The notes: generated from the sequence alone by a model not told the origin. DNA of 64,000 bases from Pseudemcibacter aquimaris (GCF_028869115.1 NZ_CP079800.1:1860001-1924000), one strand, 5' to 3'; positions 41,560 to 53,276 are shown, counted from the first letter of the stretch. Program-made: numbers and translations.

Positions 41560-43107
41560 TTATTCCCACTCAATCGTTCCAGGTGGTTTTGAGGTAATAT
41601 CATAAACGACGCGGTTAATGCCGCGTACTTCGTTGATAATACGTGTTGAAACGCGACCAAGGAAATCATGTTCATATGGATAATAATCCGCAGTCATGCC
41701 GTCGGTTGATGTTACCGCACGCAGCGCACAAACATATTCATATGTACGTGCATCACCCATCACACCCACTGTACGAACTGGTAAAAGTACTGTGAATGCC
41801 TGCCAAATCTCGTTATAAAGGCCGGCTTTTTTAATTTCATCAAGATAGATCACATCCGCTTTACGCAGGATGTCGCATTTTTCCTTTGTCACCTCACCCG
41901 GAACACGGATCGCAAGACCTGGCCCAGGGAACGGATGGCGTTCAATGAATGCTTCCGGAAGTCCTAGTTCACGACCAAGGGCGCGAACCTCGTCTTTAAA
42001 CAGTTCACGTAAAGGTTCAACAAGATCCATATTCATACGTTCCGGCAATCCACCAACGTTATGGTGCGATTTGATAGTGACACTTGGGCCGCCAGTGAAT
42101 GATACACTTTCAATCACATCCGGATAAAGTGTTCCTTGCGCAAGGAAATCGGCACCGCCGATTTTCTTTGCTTCTTCCTCAAATACATCAATGAAAAGAC
42201 CGCCAATGATTTTGCGTTTCTTTTCCGGATCATCAACACCAGCAAGTTTTCCAAGGAACATATCTTCCGCATCAACGTGGATTAAGTTGATATGATAATG
42301 TTCACGGAACAATGTCACTACCTGATCAGCTTCGTTTGCGCGCATAAGGCCGTGATCAACAAACACACATGTTAATTGATCGCCGATGGCTTCGTGTAAA
42401 AGCACCGCAACAACGGAACTATCAACACCGCCGGAAAGACCGCAAATTACGCGCCCTTCACCAACCTGTTCACGGATTTTGGCGATTTCCGTTTCACGGA
42501 AAGATGCCATTGTCCAATCGCCTTTACAGCCAACGATTTTCTTGACGAAATTTTCAAGTAATTTTGCACCGTCAAGCGTGTGAACCACTTCCGGGTGAAA
42601 CTGTACGCCGTAGAATTGCTTTTCTTCGTTGGCGATTGCTGCATATGGCGCATTGCCACTTGTCGCAATCACGTCGAAACCATCCGGAATGCTGTCTACT
42701 TTATCACCGTGGCTCATCCAAACCTGATAATCATTACCCACTTCCCAGAAACCATCAAACAGCGGGCTGTCTTTTTTCACATTGATAAACGCGCGACCGA
42801 ATTCACGTTCATCTGATGGTTCAACTTTACCGCCAAGCTGTTCACACATAGTTTGTTCACCGTAACAAATACCAAGCACAGGAACGCCCATTTCAAACAC
42901 TGCTTCTGGTGCACGTGGTGTTTCAATGTCATAAACGCTGTTTGGGCCACCGGAAAGGATGATACCTTTCGGGTTAAATTCTTCTAATACTTCTGCTGCT
43001 TTGTTAAACGGAACGATTTCCGAATAAACACCGCTTTCACGAACGCGGCGGGCGATTAGTTGTGTTACTTGGGAACCAAAATCAATAATTAAAATACGGT
43101 CGGTCAT
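41560..43107 (-). CDS. guaA: GMP synthase (glutamine-hydrolysing)
   Basis: GuaA aminates XMP to GMP. The 515-residue protein has a class I glutaminase domain (nucleophile Cys in GICYGEQTM, His in FHPEVVHT), an ATP pyrophosphatase domain with the P-loop [10 protein letters not shown], and the C-terminal dimerisation domain ending KPPGTIEWE. It is third in guaB-rsmB-guaA on the minus strand, so IMP dehydrogenase and GMP synthase are likely co-transcribed. Confidence 0.97.
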   Translation of the reverse strand: MTDRILIIDFGSQVTQLIARRVRESGVYSEIVPFNKAAEVLEEFNPKGIILSGGPNSVYDIETPRAPEAVFEMGVPVLGICYGEQTMCEQLGGKVEPSDEREFGRAFINVKKDSPLFDGFWEVGNDYQVWMSHGDKVDSIPDGFDVIATSGNAPYAAIANEEKQFYGVQFHPEVVHTLDGAKLLENFVKKIVGCKGDWTMASFRETEIAKIREQVGEGRVICGLSGGVDSSVVAVLLHEAIGDQLTCVFVDHGLMRANEADQVVTLFREHYHINLIHVDAEDMFLGKLAGVDDPEKKRKIIGGLFIDVFEEEAKKIGGADFLAQGTLYPDVIESVSFTGGPSVTIKSHHNVGGLPERMNMDLVEPLRELFKDEVRALGRELGLPEAFIERHPFPGPGLAIRVPGEVTKEKCDILRKADVIYLDEIKKAGLYNEIWQAFTVLLPVRTVGVMGDARTYEYVCALRAVTSTDGMTADYYPYEHDFLGRVSTRIINEVRGINRVVYDITSKPPGTIEWE

Positions 43108-43124
43108 ATGTTTAATTCGCTCTC

Positions 43125-44387
43125 TTATTTAGTTTCGGGTTTTATAGCTGGTTTCTCTAGGATTGCCACAAAAAAACCGTCAGTACCACGACTATACGGG
43201 CTTAATTGTAGCGTGCCATCCAATTGTTCAATACCGTTTTTACGGATTGGAATAATTTTGGCATCTTCATATTCATTCATGAACCATTCAATCTGGTCTT
43301 CATTTTCTGATTTAAGCAAGGAACATGTCATATAAGCGACCCTGCCGCCCGGTTTTACCGCATCCCATGCTTCGATCATTAAATCACGTTGTGTCTTAAT
43401 ATATTCATTAAGCCCGGCTTCCGTTAAACGCCAACGGTTTTCAGGATTTCTGCGCCATGTGCCGCTGCCGCTGCACGGGACATCTAGGATCACACGGTCC
43501 ATTTTACTTTCAAATTCCGCAAGCTTTCGGTCGCGGTTTTTCGGGGTCAATACAAATGACTGGAAAATATGATGATTGGAACGTTTCGCGCGAACCTTTA
43601 AATCTTTAAGGCGGTTCTCAGAAATATCAAAGGCATAAATCTGCCCTTTATTCTGCATATACCCTGCGGCTGTTAACGATTTACCACCTGCACCGGCACA
43701 TAAATCCATGATCTGTTGCCCGGGACGCAGTTCAACATATTTCACCGCAAGTTGCGCGGCTTCATCCTGAATTTCCACCATACCTTTACGGTAAATGGGC
43801 CAATCACGGATTTGAACATGTTCTTCGATGATTATCGCGCTGTTCGCATGGATACCTTTTCTATAGGCGATATCCTTTTCATCCAGATATTCGAATATCT
43901 TTTTCGCGTCCCTGACAATGCGCAACGTCAACGGCGCACGGTCATTAAGGGCGTTCATTTCCTGAACAAACTTATCGCCAAATCGTTCCTTAAGTGGCCC
44001 TTCTAACCACGCAGGGTAATTCAAGCGGTGATGTTCTAATTTTTCCGTTTCAATATTTTGTAAAAATGAAACTTCATCATCGGTGATAAGATCAGGCGCA
44101 TGTTTATCACCGGTAAAATATTTCTTTGGATCATCACCCGCAAATTCAAGTTCCGCCATCACCATTTTACGTGCGTCACCATCAGCAATATCATGTAAGA
44201 AACCCCACCGACGAACGATATCATATAATAGCGTCGTCACCCGACGGCGATCTTTTGATCCCGCATAACGGCGAGTGCTGAAATATTTACGCACCAATAC
44301 ATCCGCAGCTGGGCCATTTTCCTTTAGGGAATGCGCGACCTCAGCCGTTAGTTCAACTACGGCTTCTATTCTTGCGGATGGTAACAT
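43125..44387 (-). CDS. RsmB/NOP-family rRNA m5C methyltransferase
   Basis: A 420-residue protein with an N-terminal NusB-like helical region (1-150) and a C-terminal SAM domain: [17 protein letters not shown], then [14 protein letters not shown] (catalytic-site Pro-Cys) and [13 protein letters not shown] (second Cys). RsmB of E. coli methylates C967 of 16S rRNA; that target is likely here by architecture. It sits between guaB and guaA, 9 and 17 bases away. Confidence 0.9.
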   Translation of the reverse strand: MLPSARIEAVVELTAEVAHSLKENGPAADVLVRKYFSTRRYAGSKDRRRVTTLLYDIVRRWGFLHDIADGDARKMVMAELEFAGDDPKKYFTGDKHAPDLITDDEVSFLQNIETEKLEHHRLNYPAWLEGPLKERFGDKFVQEMNALNDRAPLTLRIVRDAKKIFEYLDEKDIAYRKGIHANSAIIIEEHVQIRDWPIYRKGMVEIQDEAAQLAVKYVELRPGQQIMDLCAGAGGKSLTAAGYMQNKGQIYAFDISENRLKDLKVRAKRSNHHIFQSFVLTPKNRDRKLAEFESKMDRVILDVPCSGSGTWRRNPENRWRLTEAGLNEYIKTQRDLMIEAWDAVKPGGRVAYMTCSLLKSENEDQIEWFMNEYEDAKIIPIRKNGIEQLDGTLQLSPYSRGTDGFFVAILEKPAIKPETK

Positions 44388-44396
44388 GTATAATTC

Positions 44397-45866
<1,470 letters not shown>

Positions 45867-45991
45867 CTATCCAACAAAGAACGCTCAAATAACAAGATTC
45901 GCCCGAAAGGTCAAAGATAAAACAAGATATTGTGTGAAAAAGCTTAAATTTATGTCTGGACTACTAAATTTACACTGAATTTAAATAGTTC

Positions 45992-46378
45992 TTAGCCCGC
46001 CGAAGATTGGTTTTTCATGGTGTTGGTGATGACATATTTCTCAAAATTCACCTCTTCCTCAAGACGAATTGTTAAATAAACACGTTCATCGTCCGCATGT
46101 AATTCCTTTAGCCCGCGACGCGGAAGTGGAATTTTTGAAACCATACAAAATGCAAACAATGATGCCGCGACCTCGGCATGTGAAAATGTAAGCTTGTCAT
46201 CTTCAAATTCAAGCGCCTTATCAACATGCAGCGTCACTTTGACATTATCAGCTTTATCGATAACGGTTTCTTTGACATCTTCTATTTCAAGAAATTGGCG
46301 TTTTAATACCGAAAAATTCACCAAAGCCTTTCTTAGCTCTGATTCAGTAAAATATATGTGTTTTACCTCAAGCGGCAT
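45992..46378 (-). CDS. protein of unknown function, paralogue A
   Basis: A 128-residue soluble protein without signal peptide. It is clearly related to the next gene: both have an N-terminal FTExELxxAL helix, a variable middle, a helix with (A/V)AAxxxxxCM, then K-IPLPRxGxK-L and a final strand (VYLTIRL). This copy has a longer basic C-terminus. I do not recognise the family. The pair lies upstream of guaB on the same strand and has no other partner. Confidence 0.65.
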   Translation of the reverse strand: MPLEVKHIYFTESELRKALVNFSVLKRQFLEIEDVKETVIDKADNVKVTLHVDKALEFEDDKLTFSHAEVAASLFAFCMVSKIPLPRRGLKELHADDERVYLTIRLEEEVNFEKYVITNTMKNQSSAG

Positions 46379-46474
46379 ACCTATTCTTTTACCCTTATTT
46401 CGTTATTTATATATAATATATATATGTTTAGAATGATTTTATAAAGCAAAAACGGTTAATGTACGAAATAATGC

Positions 46475-46795
46475 TTATGAAACCTTAATATTCAGGAACA
46501 GTTCTTTACCATCTGTTTGCAATGATTTTTTACCAGAACGTGGCAGCGGAATTTTTAACTGCATGCAATATCCCATCATCGCCGCCGCAATTTCAGGGTT
46601 GGTGAATTTGATAGTGCCTTCTTTTTGCACAGTCGGGTCAAATACCTTCATCGCAATGGCGAGCGCCTTATGATTAACCAGAAAATCATTTATATTTTCC
46701 ACTTTGAATTTTGCACCCTTACGCGCAGCGAATCCAGTAAGTGCCTGTTTCAATTCATGTTCTGTAAAAAATATATCTCTGTTTTCGTTTGGCAT
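46475..46795 (-). CDS. protein of unknown function, paralogue B
   Basis: A 106-residue sister of the gene at 45992, with IFFTEHELKQALTGF, PEIAAAMMGYCMQLKIPLPR and ELFLNIKV. The conserved KIPLPR-x-G motif between the helix and last strand is the best signature. The 96 bases between the two genes are AT-rich and could carry a separate promoter. Tandem duplication is the simplest origin, but identity is low enough that it is not recent. Confidence 0.65.
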   Translation of the reverse strand: MPNENRDIFFTEHELKQALTGFAARKGAKFKVENINDFLVNHKALAIAMKVFDPTVQKEGTIKFTNPEIAAAMMGYCMQLKIPLPRSGKKSLQTDGKELFLNIKVS

Positions 46796-46981
46796 ACCCG
46801 TACCCTTTCCCCCAATGATAGTCCTGTATATTAGAAAATAATAATTTTCGTTCGTAATGTTATTATATTTCCAAAAATAATATTAACAAAAGCTTAACAA
46901 AACTAAAAAAATCACTTTTTTATTTAAAGTTAAAATATGCATGCTTGCTATTTAAACCATTGATAATTATACATACCGCCT

Positions 46982-47164
46982 ATGAGTTTAGAAATTACTA
47001 TTATTGCAATCGTTTTTATGGTGGGATTAATAATTGTTTCCCGTAAAAACATGAATAAACCACCGGAAATCAACCAGCCATGGCGTGTTCCATGGGGGCC
47101 GTTGATGTATCTTGGTATTATTGTGACTATTATATTGGTTGGTCACCTGATTGCAGTTTTATAA
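46982..47164 (+). CDS. small two-helix membrane protein
   Basis: A 60-residue protein with two predicted membrane helices (residues 4-20 and 42-59) joined by a basic and proline-rich loop (RKNMNKPPEINQPWRVPWG). A perfect terminator hairpin follows directly after the stop. The loop with PWRVPW and the terminator support a real gene. Function unknown; small inner-membrane proteins of this shape are common and uncharacterised. Confidence 0.6.
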   Translation: MSLEITIIAIVFMVGLIIVSRKNMNKPPEINQPWRVPWGPLMYLGIIVTIILVGHLIAVL

Positions 47165-47190
47165 AAAAAAGGCCGGTGATTAAACCGGCC
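47162..47190. terminator. bidirectional terminator between a small membrane gene and maeB
   Basis: GGCCGGT (47171-47177) and ACCGGCC (47184-47190) form a perfect stem with a six-base loop. The A-run at 47162-47170 gives a T-run on the minus strand, so the main use is for maeB. On the plus strand the T content after the stem is weaker. Confidence 0.85.
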
Positions 47191-47217
47191 CTTGTTAATT
47201 TATTTGTCATCTGGCTT

Positions 47218-49509
47218 TTAAATCGGCCATTGATGACTGTTTTCTTTTTCAAGATTTTGCGCATCTTTCACCGCAATCGCTGTCATGTTCAAGATACCAC
47301 GTGCACTTACGCCCGGTGTCACGATATGCGCCGGCATTGCCGTACCAAGCAGGATCGGACCAACAAGCAAGCCACGCTCAACACTTTTCACTAGGCCCAG
47401 CGCACTATTGGCCGCATCAAGTGATGGGAACACAAGCAAGTTCGCCGCACCATTAAGGGCGCAATCCTGAATTAATTGACGACGAAGATCTTCATTAAGT
47501 GCGGCATCCGCGTGCATTTCCCCGTCAACCTCAAGCCCCGGTGCGCGTTCACGCAGAATTTTAACGGCCTTTTGCATTTTAACCGCATTCGGTGCTTTTG
47601 ATGAACCAAAGTTCGAATGGGACAGCAGCGCCACTTTCGGCTTAATACCAAACAGTTCGATTTGCTTTGACGCCGCAATCGTGCTTTCCACGATTTGGTC
47701 CATGGTTGGATCAATATCCATAAAGGCATCCGCGATAAACAGTGTCTGTCCTGGCAAGATCAAGACACTTAACGTCGAGATTTTCTGCTGTGGGTTTTTG
47801 CGTCCGATAATGTCGATAATATAACGGATATGGAAATCGAAACGTCCATATGTGCCGCAAATCATTGCATCATGATATCCAAGCTTCACGGCCATGGCCG
47901 CAATCACCGTGGTGTTTGTACGCACGATTGTTTTGGCGGCTTCCTTGGAAACACCCTTGCGGCCCACAATTTTATGGTACGCCTTATAAAATTCGCGGTA
48001 ACGATCATCTTGCTGCGGGTTGATCACTTCGTAATCTACGCCTTCTGATAATCTTAATCCAAGCGTTTCAACACGTTTCGCAATCACGTCAGGACGACCA
48101 ACAAGTGTCGCATGGATCATGCCTTCGTCAACGGCGGCTTGAACCGCACGCAGCACATTTTCATTTTCACCTTCGGCATATACGACCCGTTTCGGATCTT
48201 TTTTCGCGTCTTCAAGGATCGGCTGCATCAACATGTTTGATTTAAAGATGAAATTACCGATTTTTTCACGGTAAGCATCCATATCTTCGATCGGTCTTGT
48301 GGCAACACCACTGTCCATTGCCGCCTGGGCAACCGCTGGCGCAATTTCAATAATCAGACGCGGATCAAACGGTTTTGGGATAATATATTCCGGACCAAAT
48401 GTTAAATCTTCGCCGCGGTAAGCATCCGCAACCTCATCGGAACTTTCACGGTACGCCAGATCGGCAATCGCCCACACGCATGCTTTCTTCATTTCATCAT
48501 TGATTTCCGTTGCACCAACATCAAGTGCGCCGCGGAAAAGAAACGGGAAACAAAGCACGTTGTTTACCTGATTTGGATAATCGGATCTTCCGGTTGCGAT
48601 GATCGCGTCCGGTCTTACTTCTTTTGCTTCTTCCGGTGTGATTTCCGGTGTGGGGTTTGCAAGTGCTAAAATAAACGGCTTATCGGCCATTTTCTTAACC
48701 ATATCACCCGTCAGCACACCCGGCGCAGAAAGACCAAGGAACACATCCGCCCCACCAATCGCGTCATCAAGTGTGCGAGCATCAGTATCACGCGAATAAC
48801 GTTTCTTATATTCGTTTGCCTCGCGTCCATCATAAACAACACCGCTTAAATCAATCAGTGTGATATTTTCTTTTTTAAGTCCCATTGTCACAAGCAGATC
48901 AAGACACGCAAGCGAGGCGGCACCACCGCCCGTAGCGACAAGTTTTACGTCCGCCAAGTCTTTTTCAACGATCCTTAGGCCGTTTGAAATAGCCGCTGCG
49001 GCCACAATGGCGGTACCATGTTGATCATCATGAAATACTGGAATATTCATGCGTTCTTTAAGAGCTTGTTCCACAACGAAACATTCTGGCGCTTTAATAT
49101 CTTCAAGGTTGATGGCACCAAAGGTCGGCTCAAGCGCCGCAATCGTATCAATCAATTTTTCAGGATCAGGTTGATCAATTTCAATATCAAACACATTGAT
49201 ACCGGCGAATTTTTTAAATAATACGGCCTTCCCTTCCATCACCGGTTTACTGGCAAGCGGGCCAATATTACCAAGGCCAAGCACGGCCGAACCGTTGGTA
49301 ATAACACCAACCAGATTACCACGAATTGTCATATCTGCGGCCGCGGCCGGATCATCAACAATCGCTTCACAGGCAAAGGCAACACCCGGTGAATATGCAC
49401 GCGCAAGGTCGCGTTGGTTGGCAAGCGGGGTTGTTGGAACAATCGCCATTTTTCCCGGCGTTGGTTCCGTATGGTAACGAAGTGAAGTTTCTTTAAATTT
49501 ATCAACCAT
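47218..49509 (-). CDS. maeB: NADP-dependent malic enzyme with phosphotransacetylase-like domain
   Basis: MaeB decarboxylates malate to pyruvate. The 763-residue protein has the malic enzyme domain ([11 protein letters not shown], then [16 protein letters not shown] with the metal-binding Asp pair, and [15 protein letters not shown] for NADP) and a C-terminal phosphotransacetylase-like domain from about residue 430 ([16 protein letters not shown]). In MaeB proteins this domain mediates acetyl-CoA control and is usually not catalytic. It is a single-gene unit between two terminators, downstream of ald on the same strand. Confidence 0.95.
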   Translation of the reverse strand: MVDKFKETSLRYHTEPTPGKMAIVPTTPLANQRDLARAYSPGVAFACEAIVDDPAAAADMTIRGNLVGVITNGSAVLGLGNIGPLASKPVMEGKAVLFKKFAGINVFDIEIDQPDPEKLIDTIAALEPTFGAINLEDIKAPECFVVEQALKERMNIPVFHDDQHGTAIVAAAAISNGLRIVEKDLADVKLVATGGGAASLACLDLLVTMGLKKENITLIDLSGVVYDGREANEYKKRYSRDTDARTLDDAIGGADVFLGLSAPGVLTGDMVKKMADKPFILALANPTPEITPEEAKEVRPDAIIATGRSDYPNQVNNVLCFPFLFRGALDVGATEINDEMKKACVWAIADLAYRESSDEVADAYRGEDLTFGPEYIIPKPFDPRLIIEIAPAVAQAAMDSGVATRPIEDMDAYREKIGNFIFKSNMLMQPILEDAKKDPKRVVYAEGENENVLRAVQAAVDEGMIHATLVGRPDVIAKRVETLGLRLSEGVDYEVINPQQDDRYREFYKAYHKIVGRKGVSKEAAKTIVRTNTTVIAAMAVKLGYHDAMICGTYGRFDFHIRYIIDIIGRKNPQQKISTLSVLILPGQTLFIADAFMDIDPTMDQIVESTIAASKQIELFGIKPKVALLSHSNFGSSKAPNAVKMQKAVKILRERAPGLEVDGEMHADAALNEDLRRQLIQDCALNGAANLLVFPSLDAANSALGLVKSVERGLLVGPILLGTAMPAHIVTPGVSARGILNMTAIAVKDAQNLEKENSHQWPI

Positions 49510-49553
49510 TAGTATATGTCCTATTAATAAGTCGACAAACTTATCGTTATTTC

Positions 49554-49587
49554 AAAAAAAAGGGAAGAACAAACGTCCTTCCCTTTT
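49554..49587 (-). terminator. intrinsic terminator of ald
   Basis: GGGAAG (49562-49567) pairs with CTTCCC (49578-49583), extended by flanking A/T pairs. In the minus direction the stem is followed by an eight-base T-run. It ends the ald transcript 37 bases after the stop and separates it from maeB. Confidence 0.8.
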
Positions 49588-49623
49588 AAACTTTTTATGT
49601 AGACTTTTAAGCCGAATTCGGTC

Positions 49624-50730
49624 TTAAAGCTCAGCCGCTTTGTATGGCAGATCAAGGTCTGTTGCAACAGCTTCAAATGTTACGTTTCCGCCTTGAATAT
49701 TGATACCGTTAGCAAGGTGCGCATCGTCCTGACATGCTTGCTTCCAACCTTTGTTTGCAAGTTGAACAGCGAACGGAAGTGTCGCATTGTTAAGCGCATA
49801 TGTTGATGTGTATGCAACAGCACCAGGCATGTTTGCCACACAGTAATAAACAACATCATCAACAACGAATGTTGGCTCTGCGTGTGTTGTTGGTTTTGAA
49901 TTTTCAAAACAACCGCCTTGGTCGATTGAAATATCAACAAGAACCGCACCCGGTTTCATTTGTTTTGCTGTTTCTGCTGTTACTAGCTTCGGTGCTGCTG
50001 CACCGGCAACAAGAACCGCACCAACCACAAGGTCAGCTTCTTTAACCGCTTCTTCAAGAGCGTGCTGTGTTGAGTAAACTGTTTTCACAGAACCGCGGAA
50101 ACGTTGATCAAGATAACGCATTTGATCAATGTTACGGTCAAATACTGTTACGTCAGCACCAAGACCAACTGCCATTTCAGCCGCATTCATTCCTGAAACA
50201 CCACCGCCGATAACAACAACCTTCGCAGGGGCAACACCAGGTACACCACCAAGAAGAATACCACGACCGCCAGATGCTTTTTGAAGTGCGTGTGCACCAG
50301 CCTGGATTGACATACGTCCTGCAACTTCACTCATTGGCGCAAGAAGCGGCAACGAACCATCATCAGCCGTTACTGTTTCATAGGCAATCGCTGTACAGCC
50401 AGATGCCATTAGCGCTTCTGTTTGTGGCTTATCTGCCGCAAGATGAAGATATGTGAACAATAGGTGATGAGGCTTAAGCATCGCACATTCGTTAAGTTGT
50501 GGTTCTTTAACCTTTACGATCATTTCAGCTTTTTCAAAAACTTCAGCTGCAGAACCGATGATTTCACAGCCAACAGCTTCGTAGTCAGCATCTGAAATAC
50601 CGATACCGGCACCGGCATTTGTTTCCATGATCACTGTGTGACCGTTGCGGATTAGCTCTGATGCGCTTGATGGTGTAAGACCAACGCGGTATTCATGTAC
50701 TTTAATTTCTTTAGGACATCCGATAATCAT
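49624..50730 (-). CDS. ald: alanine dehydrogenase
   Basis: Ald interconverts L-alanine and pyruvate with NAD and ammonium. The 368-residue protein starts [20 protein letters not shown], has the substrate Lys/His region ([16 protein letters not shown]) and the NAD-binding [17 protein letters not shown]. Codon use is that of a highly expressed gene. It diverges from an Lrp/AsnC regulator, the classical pairing where alanine induces its own dehydrogenase. With maeB it feeds the pyruvate node. Confidence 0.95.
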   Translation of the reverse strand: MIIGCPKEIKVHEYRVGLTPSSASELIRNGHTVIMETNAGAGIGISDADYEAVGCEIIGSAAEVFEKAEMIVKVKEPQLNECAMLKPHHLLFTYLHLAADKPQTEALMASGCTAIAYETVTADDGSLPLLAPMSEVAGRMSIQAGAHALQKASGGRGILLGGVPGVAPAKVVVIGGGVSGMNAAEMAVGLGADVTVFDRNIDQMRYLDQRFRGSVKTVYSTQHALEEAVKEADLVVGAVLVAGAAAPKLVTAETAKQMKPGAVLVDISIDQGGCFENSKPTTHAEPTFVVDDVVYYCVANMPGAVAYTSTYALNNATLPFAVQLANKGWKQACQDDAHLANGINIQGGNVTFEAVATDLDLPYKAAEL

Positions 50731-50845
50731 AATTACTTTTCCCTTAAAATGATTTGTGAATTTACTCTGTGAGTTAACGTGGACACAATATATCCAAATC
50801 TGCGGTAAATGTCCTTGCGTTTTTCAGCGCGTTTTGCTTGATTTT

Positions 50846-50869
50846 TCGCATATTCTTGCGTATATGTGA
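50846..50869. promoter_or_regulatory. candidate Lrp-type operator between ald and the regulator
   Basis: A 24-base imperfect palindrome with arms TCGCATAT and ATATGTGA (seven of eight pairs match) lies four bases before the regulator start. AsnC/Lrp proteins bind imperfect AT-rich palindromes in such divergent gaps. It overlaps the regulator's ribosome site, so autorepression is the simplest use. Confidence 0.4.
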
Positions 50870-50873
50870 AATT

Positions 50874-51359
50874 ATGAGACATAAATTTCGAAATCTGAAA
50901 CTAGACAAGATCGATCATGCGATTCTGGAAAACCTTCAAAACGATGGCAGGATCAGTAACGCCGACCTCGCCGACCGTGTTGGTCTTTCACAGTCCGCCT
51001 GCCTGCGCCGTGTTAAGGGGCTTGAGGCAGAAGGCGTGATCGAAGGGTACGTGGCCGTGGTTAATCAAACGGCGGCTGACCTGCCCGATAATGTGTTCGT
51101 GCAAATCACCGTCGAAAAACAAACCAAGGAACTACTCGCCGAATTCGAACGCATCGTACGCGAATGCCCGCAGATCATGGAATGTTATCTGATGAGCGGT
51201 GATGCGGATTATATGTTACGGGTAATCGTATCGGACGCATCCGATTATGAAAAGCTGCACATGGACGTTTTAACCGCCCTGCCCGGCGTATCACAGATCA
51301 AATCAAACTTTTCCTTAAGAACAGTGACAAAGAAAAACGACATCCCGTTTCAGGTGTAA
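50874..51359 (+). CDS. Lrp/AsnC-family transcription regulator
   Basis: A 161-residue regulator with an N-terminal HTH (LDKIDHAILENLQNDGRISNADLADRVGLSQSACLRRVKGLE) and a C-terminal RAM ligand domain (VFVQITVEKQ, ECYLMSGDADYMLRVIV). The start at 50874 (MRHKFRN) is preferred over an in-frame start 36 bases upstream, because it matches family length and avoids a hydrophobic prefix. It is probably the alanine-responsive activator of ald. The AEC transporter follows after two bases. Confidence 0.9.
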   Translation: MRHKFRNLKLDKIDHAILENLQNDGRISNADLADRVGLSQSACLRRVKGLEAEGVIEGYVAVVNQTAADLPDNVFVQITVEKQTKELLAEFERIVRECPQIMECYLMSGDADYMLRVIVSDASDYEKLHMDVLTALPGVSQIKSNFSLRTVTKKNDIPFQV

Positions 51360-51361
51360 AA

Positions 51362-52276
51362 ATGCTCGAGCTAACCTTTCTGATCTTCCCGATTTTCTTA
51401 ATCATCCTGCTCGGGTATGTATTAAGGCAGGTATTAATTAAGGACGACAGCGCGTGGGATCATGTGAACAGGCTGGCTTACTGGGTTTTGTTCCCGTGTC
51501 TTTTATTTAACCGGACATCGGTGATTGATCTGGATAGTTTTGAATTTGGCCCGCTTTCCGTGGCAATCCTTGGCGGGTTTATCGCCGCCATTTCCGTATC
51601 ATACTGGATCGGGCGGATGATGAAACTGTCAAAACCAAGCATCACATCCATCATGCAGGGCGGCGGCAGGCATAATGCATTCCTCGCCCTCGCGGTCATA
51701 AGCCGCCTTTACGGCGAAGAAGGAGCAATGATCAGCGCCATCATCATTGCCATTCTTGTGACCGTGACCAACATCGTCGTCAATGTATCCATGACGATCA
51801 TGTTATCACCGGGTGGATCGGGCATAAAAAACATCATGCGCGATTTGCGCCGTAACCCGCTGATTATATCCATCGCCCTCGGCATCGCGTTTAATATGGC
51901 AGGGCTCGGCAACATGCCAATCATCCATGACTTGACCCTATATATCGGCGACGCAACCACATCGGTGGCGCTGCTGTGTGTTGGTGCCGGATTGAATTTA
52001 AAGGCCGGATCATGGCAAATCGCACCAACCCTCGCCCCCTTTGTTGGTAAGCTATTCATTTTCCCGGGACTAACATACGCCCTCGCCACCTATTACGGCC
52101 TGCCGCAAATGGTCATGTTAAGCGCCGTAATCTTCGCCATATCCCCCGTCGGCGCCGCCAGCTACCCGCTTGCCAAACAAATGGGCGGCGATGCCCCGCT
52201 CATGGCAACGATAACATCACTGCAGACGTTGCTGTCGGTGGTGACAATCCCGATGGTGATTGTATTGTTGGGGTAG
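51362..52276 (+). CDS. AEC-family (auxin efflux carrier type) transporter
   Basis: A 304-residue membrane protein with about ten helices in the AEC/BART fold, including GYVLRQVLIKDDSAWDHVNRLAYWVLFPCLLF at the N-terminus and the broken helix SPVGAASYPLAKQMGG. Members move malate, malonate or amino acids. It is two bases after the Lrp regulator, so it is likely to be controlled with alanine metabolism and may carry a related substrate; this is inferred from position. Confidence 0.85.
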   Translation: MLELTFLIFPIFLIILLGYVLRQVLIKDDSAWDHVNRLAYWVLFPCLLFNRTSVIDLDSFEFGPLSVAILGGFIAAISVSYWIGRMMKLSKPSITSIMQGGGRHNAFLALAVISRLYGEEGAMISAIIIAILVTVTNIVVNVSMTIMLSPGGSGIKNIMRDLRRNPLIISIALGIAFNMAGLGNMPIIHDLTLYIGDATTSVALLCVGAGLNLKAGSWQIAPTLAPFVGKLFIFPGLTYALATYYGLPQMVMLSAVIFAISPVGAASYPLAKQMGGDAPLMATITSLQTLLSVVTIPMVIVLLG

Positions 52277-52290
52277 ATGTAAAAAAATTC

Positions 52291-52317
52291 GTCATTCCGG
52301 CGAAGGCCGGAATCCAG
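52291..52317 (+). repeat. 27-base hairpin repeat, family A, left copy
   Basis: The unit begins GTCATTCCGGCG and ends CCGGAATCCAG. ATTCCGGC (52294-52301) pairs with GCCGGAAT (52306-52313). It ends 11 bases before the stop codon of the GIY-YIG gene. An inverted copy matching 26 of 27 bases lies on the other side of that gene. Such ATTCCGGC repeats are common in Proteobacteria. Confidence 0.88.
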
Positions 52318-52327
52318 AACCAGCGAA

Positions 52328-52618
52328 TTAATCCCTGATGTCATAATATAAATCTTTCCAGTCAGGGTTCATTTCTTCGATCAGCCTGATTTTCCACAGT
52401 CGTTTCCAGTCTTTCATTCGTTTCTCGCGGACGATGGCGACTTCCATGTTTTCTGCCTGTTCATAATAAACAAGCATGTCGGTACCATATGTTTTCGAGT
52501 AGCCTTTAAATGTACCCTCTTTGTGTTGAAACACCCGCTTAACCAAATCAGACGTCACACCAACATAAAGTGTCCCGTTTCTTTTCGAAGCCATTATATA
52601 AACAAAAGGGTTTTTCAT
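52328..52618 (-). CDS. GIY-YIG nuclease-domain protein
   Basis: A 96-residue single-domain GIY-YIG protein of the YhbQ/UPF0213 type: VYIMAS and TLYVGVTSDL give the two motif halves, Arg in VKRVFQHK the catalytic arginine, and YYEQAENMEVAIVREKRMKDWKR includes the metal-binding glutamate (E in AIVRE). The protein is complete. It is bracketed by inverted copies of a 27-base hairpin repeat whose GTC ends face outward, making a unit of about 404 bases. Related proteins are often described as DNA-repair or homing-like nucleases; a link with spread of the repeats is my inference. Confidence 0.86.
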   Translation of the reverse strand: MKNPFVYIMASKRNGTLYVGVTSDLVKRVFQHKEGTFKGYSKTYGTDMLVYYEQAENMEVAIVREKRMKDWKRLWKIRLIEEMNPDWKDLYYDIRD

Positions 52619-52667
52619 AAGGTAAATTGCTCCATATTTTTAAGATTGTGCTTGTTTTTTGTTGGTA

Positions 52668-52694
52668 CTGGATTCCGGCCTTCGCCGGAAGGAC
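52668..52694 (-). repeat. 27-base hairpin repeat, family A, right inverted copy
   Basis: It reads CTGGATTCCGG at its left end and CCGGAAGGAC at its right end, the inverted form of the unit at 52291-52317 with one base different. That difference removes the outermost stem pair. It lies 50 bases upstream of the GIY-YIG start, on the promoter side of that gene. Confidence 0.88.
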
Positions 52695-52707
52695 GTTTTT
52701 TGCTGTT

Positions 52708-53274
52708 TTAAAGATCCCCGCCCTCATCCACATCACTGAGCATATCCGTGAATGATATACGATTAATCGGATCGATGTTTTCTACCGTGTCGGATAGGGC
52801 GTGTTTGGTGGACCAGCGTACGTCGAAAAAGGGGCTGATGCGTCTTGTTCGCCTGCGCATGCCGACCATCCAGTAGCCGCCGTCGGTGGCGGGGCCGAAT
52901 GTGATGTCGCTGTCTCGTAATGCGTCGAATGCGTTTTTGATGTGATGCTTCCCAATACTTGGGATATCGCCGCCGATTAGGACGAGTGGGCCGGATGCGT
53001 ATTCATCAAACACACGTTGCATGCGCTGCCCCAGGTCGCCGCCGCCTTGGGGGATGATGGAGTAACGCGCATCAAAAAATCCGCCTTTATAGCCATCCGG
53101 CGATACGCAAAGAACCGTGTTCCAATTTCCGCTTCCCACCCGTTTGATTAAGTCCGAAACCGTGCGGCGATAAAACCGCCATGCGCGAAACTTGCCGATA
53201 TCGCGCGCGAGGCGGGTTTTGACCCGGCCCATCTGCGGCGCTTTAACGAATATAACCAAAGTCCCTTTTTGCAT
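52708..53274 (-). CDS. DUF2064/TIGR04282-type glycosyltransferase-like protein
   Basis: A 188-residue nucleotidyl/glycosyltransferase-A fold protein: LVIFVKAPQMGRVKTRLA at the start (phosphate-binding), LIGGDIPSI as the metal-binding strand and FGPATDGGYWMVGM. This family is annotated as associated with arsenosugar biosynthesis (TIGR04282) and often pairs with TIGR04283, as it does here, two bases downstream. No arsM or radical SAM arsS gene lies in the window, so an arsenosugar role is not supported locally. Confidence 0.83.
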   Translation of the reverse strand: MQKGTLVIFVKAPQMGRVKTRLARDIGKFRAWRFYRRTVSDLIKRVGSGNWNTVLCVSPDGYKGGFFDARYSIIPQGGGDLGQRMQRVFDEYASGPLVLIGGDIPSIGKHHIKNAFDALRDSDITFGPATDGGYWMVGMRRRTRRISPFFDVRWSTKHALSDTVENIDPINRISFTDMLSDVDEGGDL

Positions 53275-53276
53275 AA

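Noticed and set aside
52291-52694. The GIY-YIG unit as a classical insertion sequence
   Set aside because: There is no transposase, no visible target-site duplication and the flanking repeats are hairpins rather than simple terminal repeats; I report it as a bracketed cassette instead.
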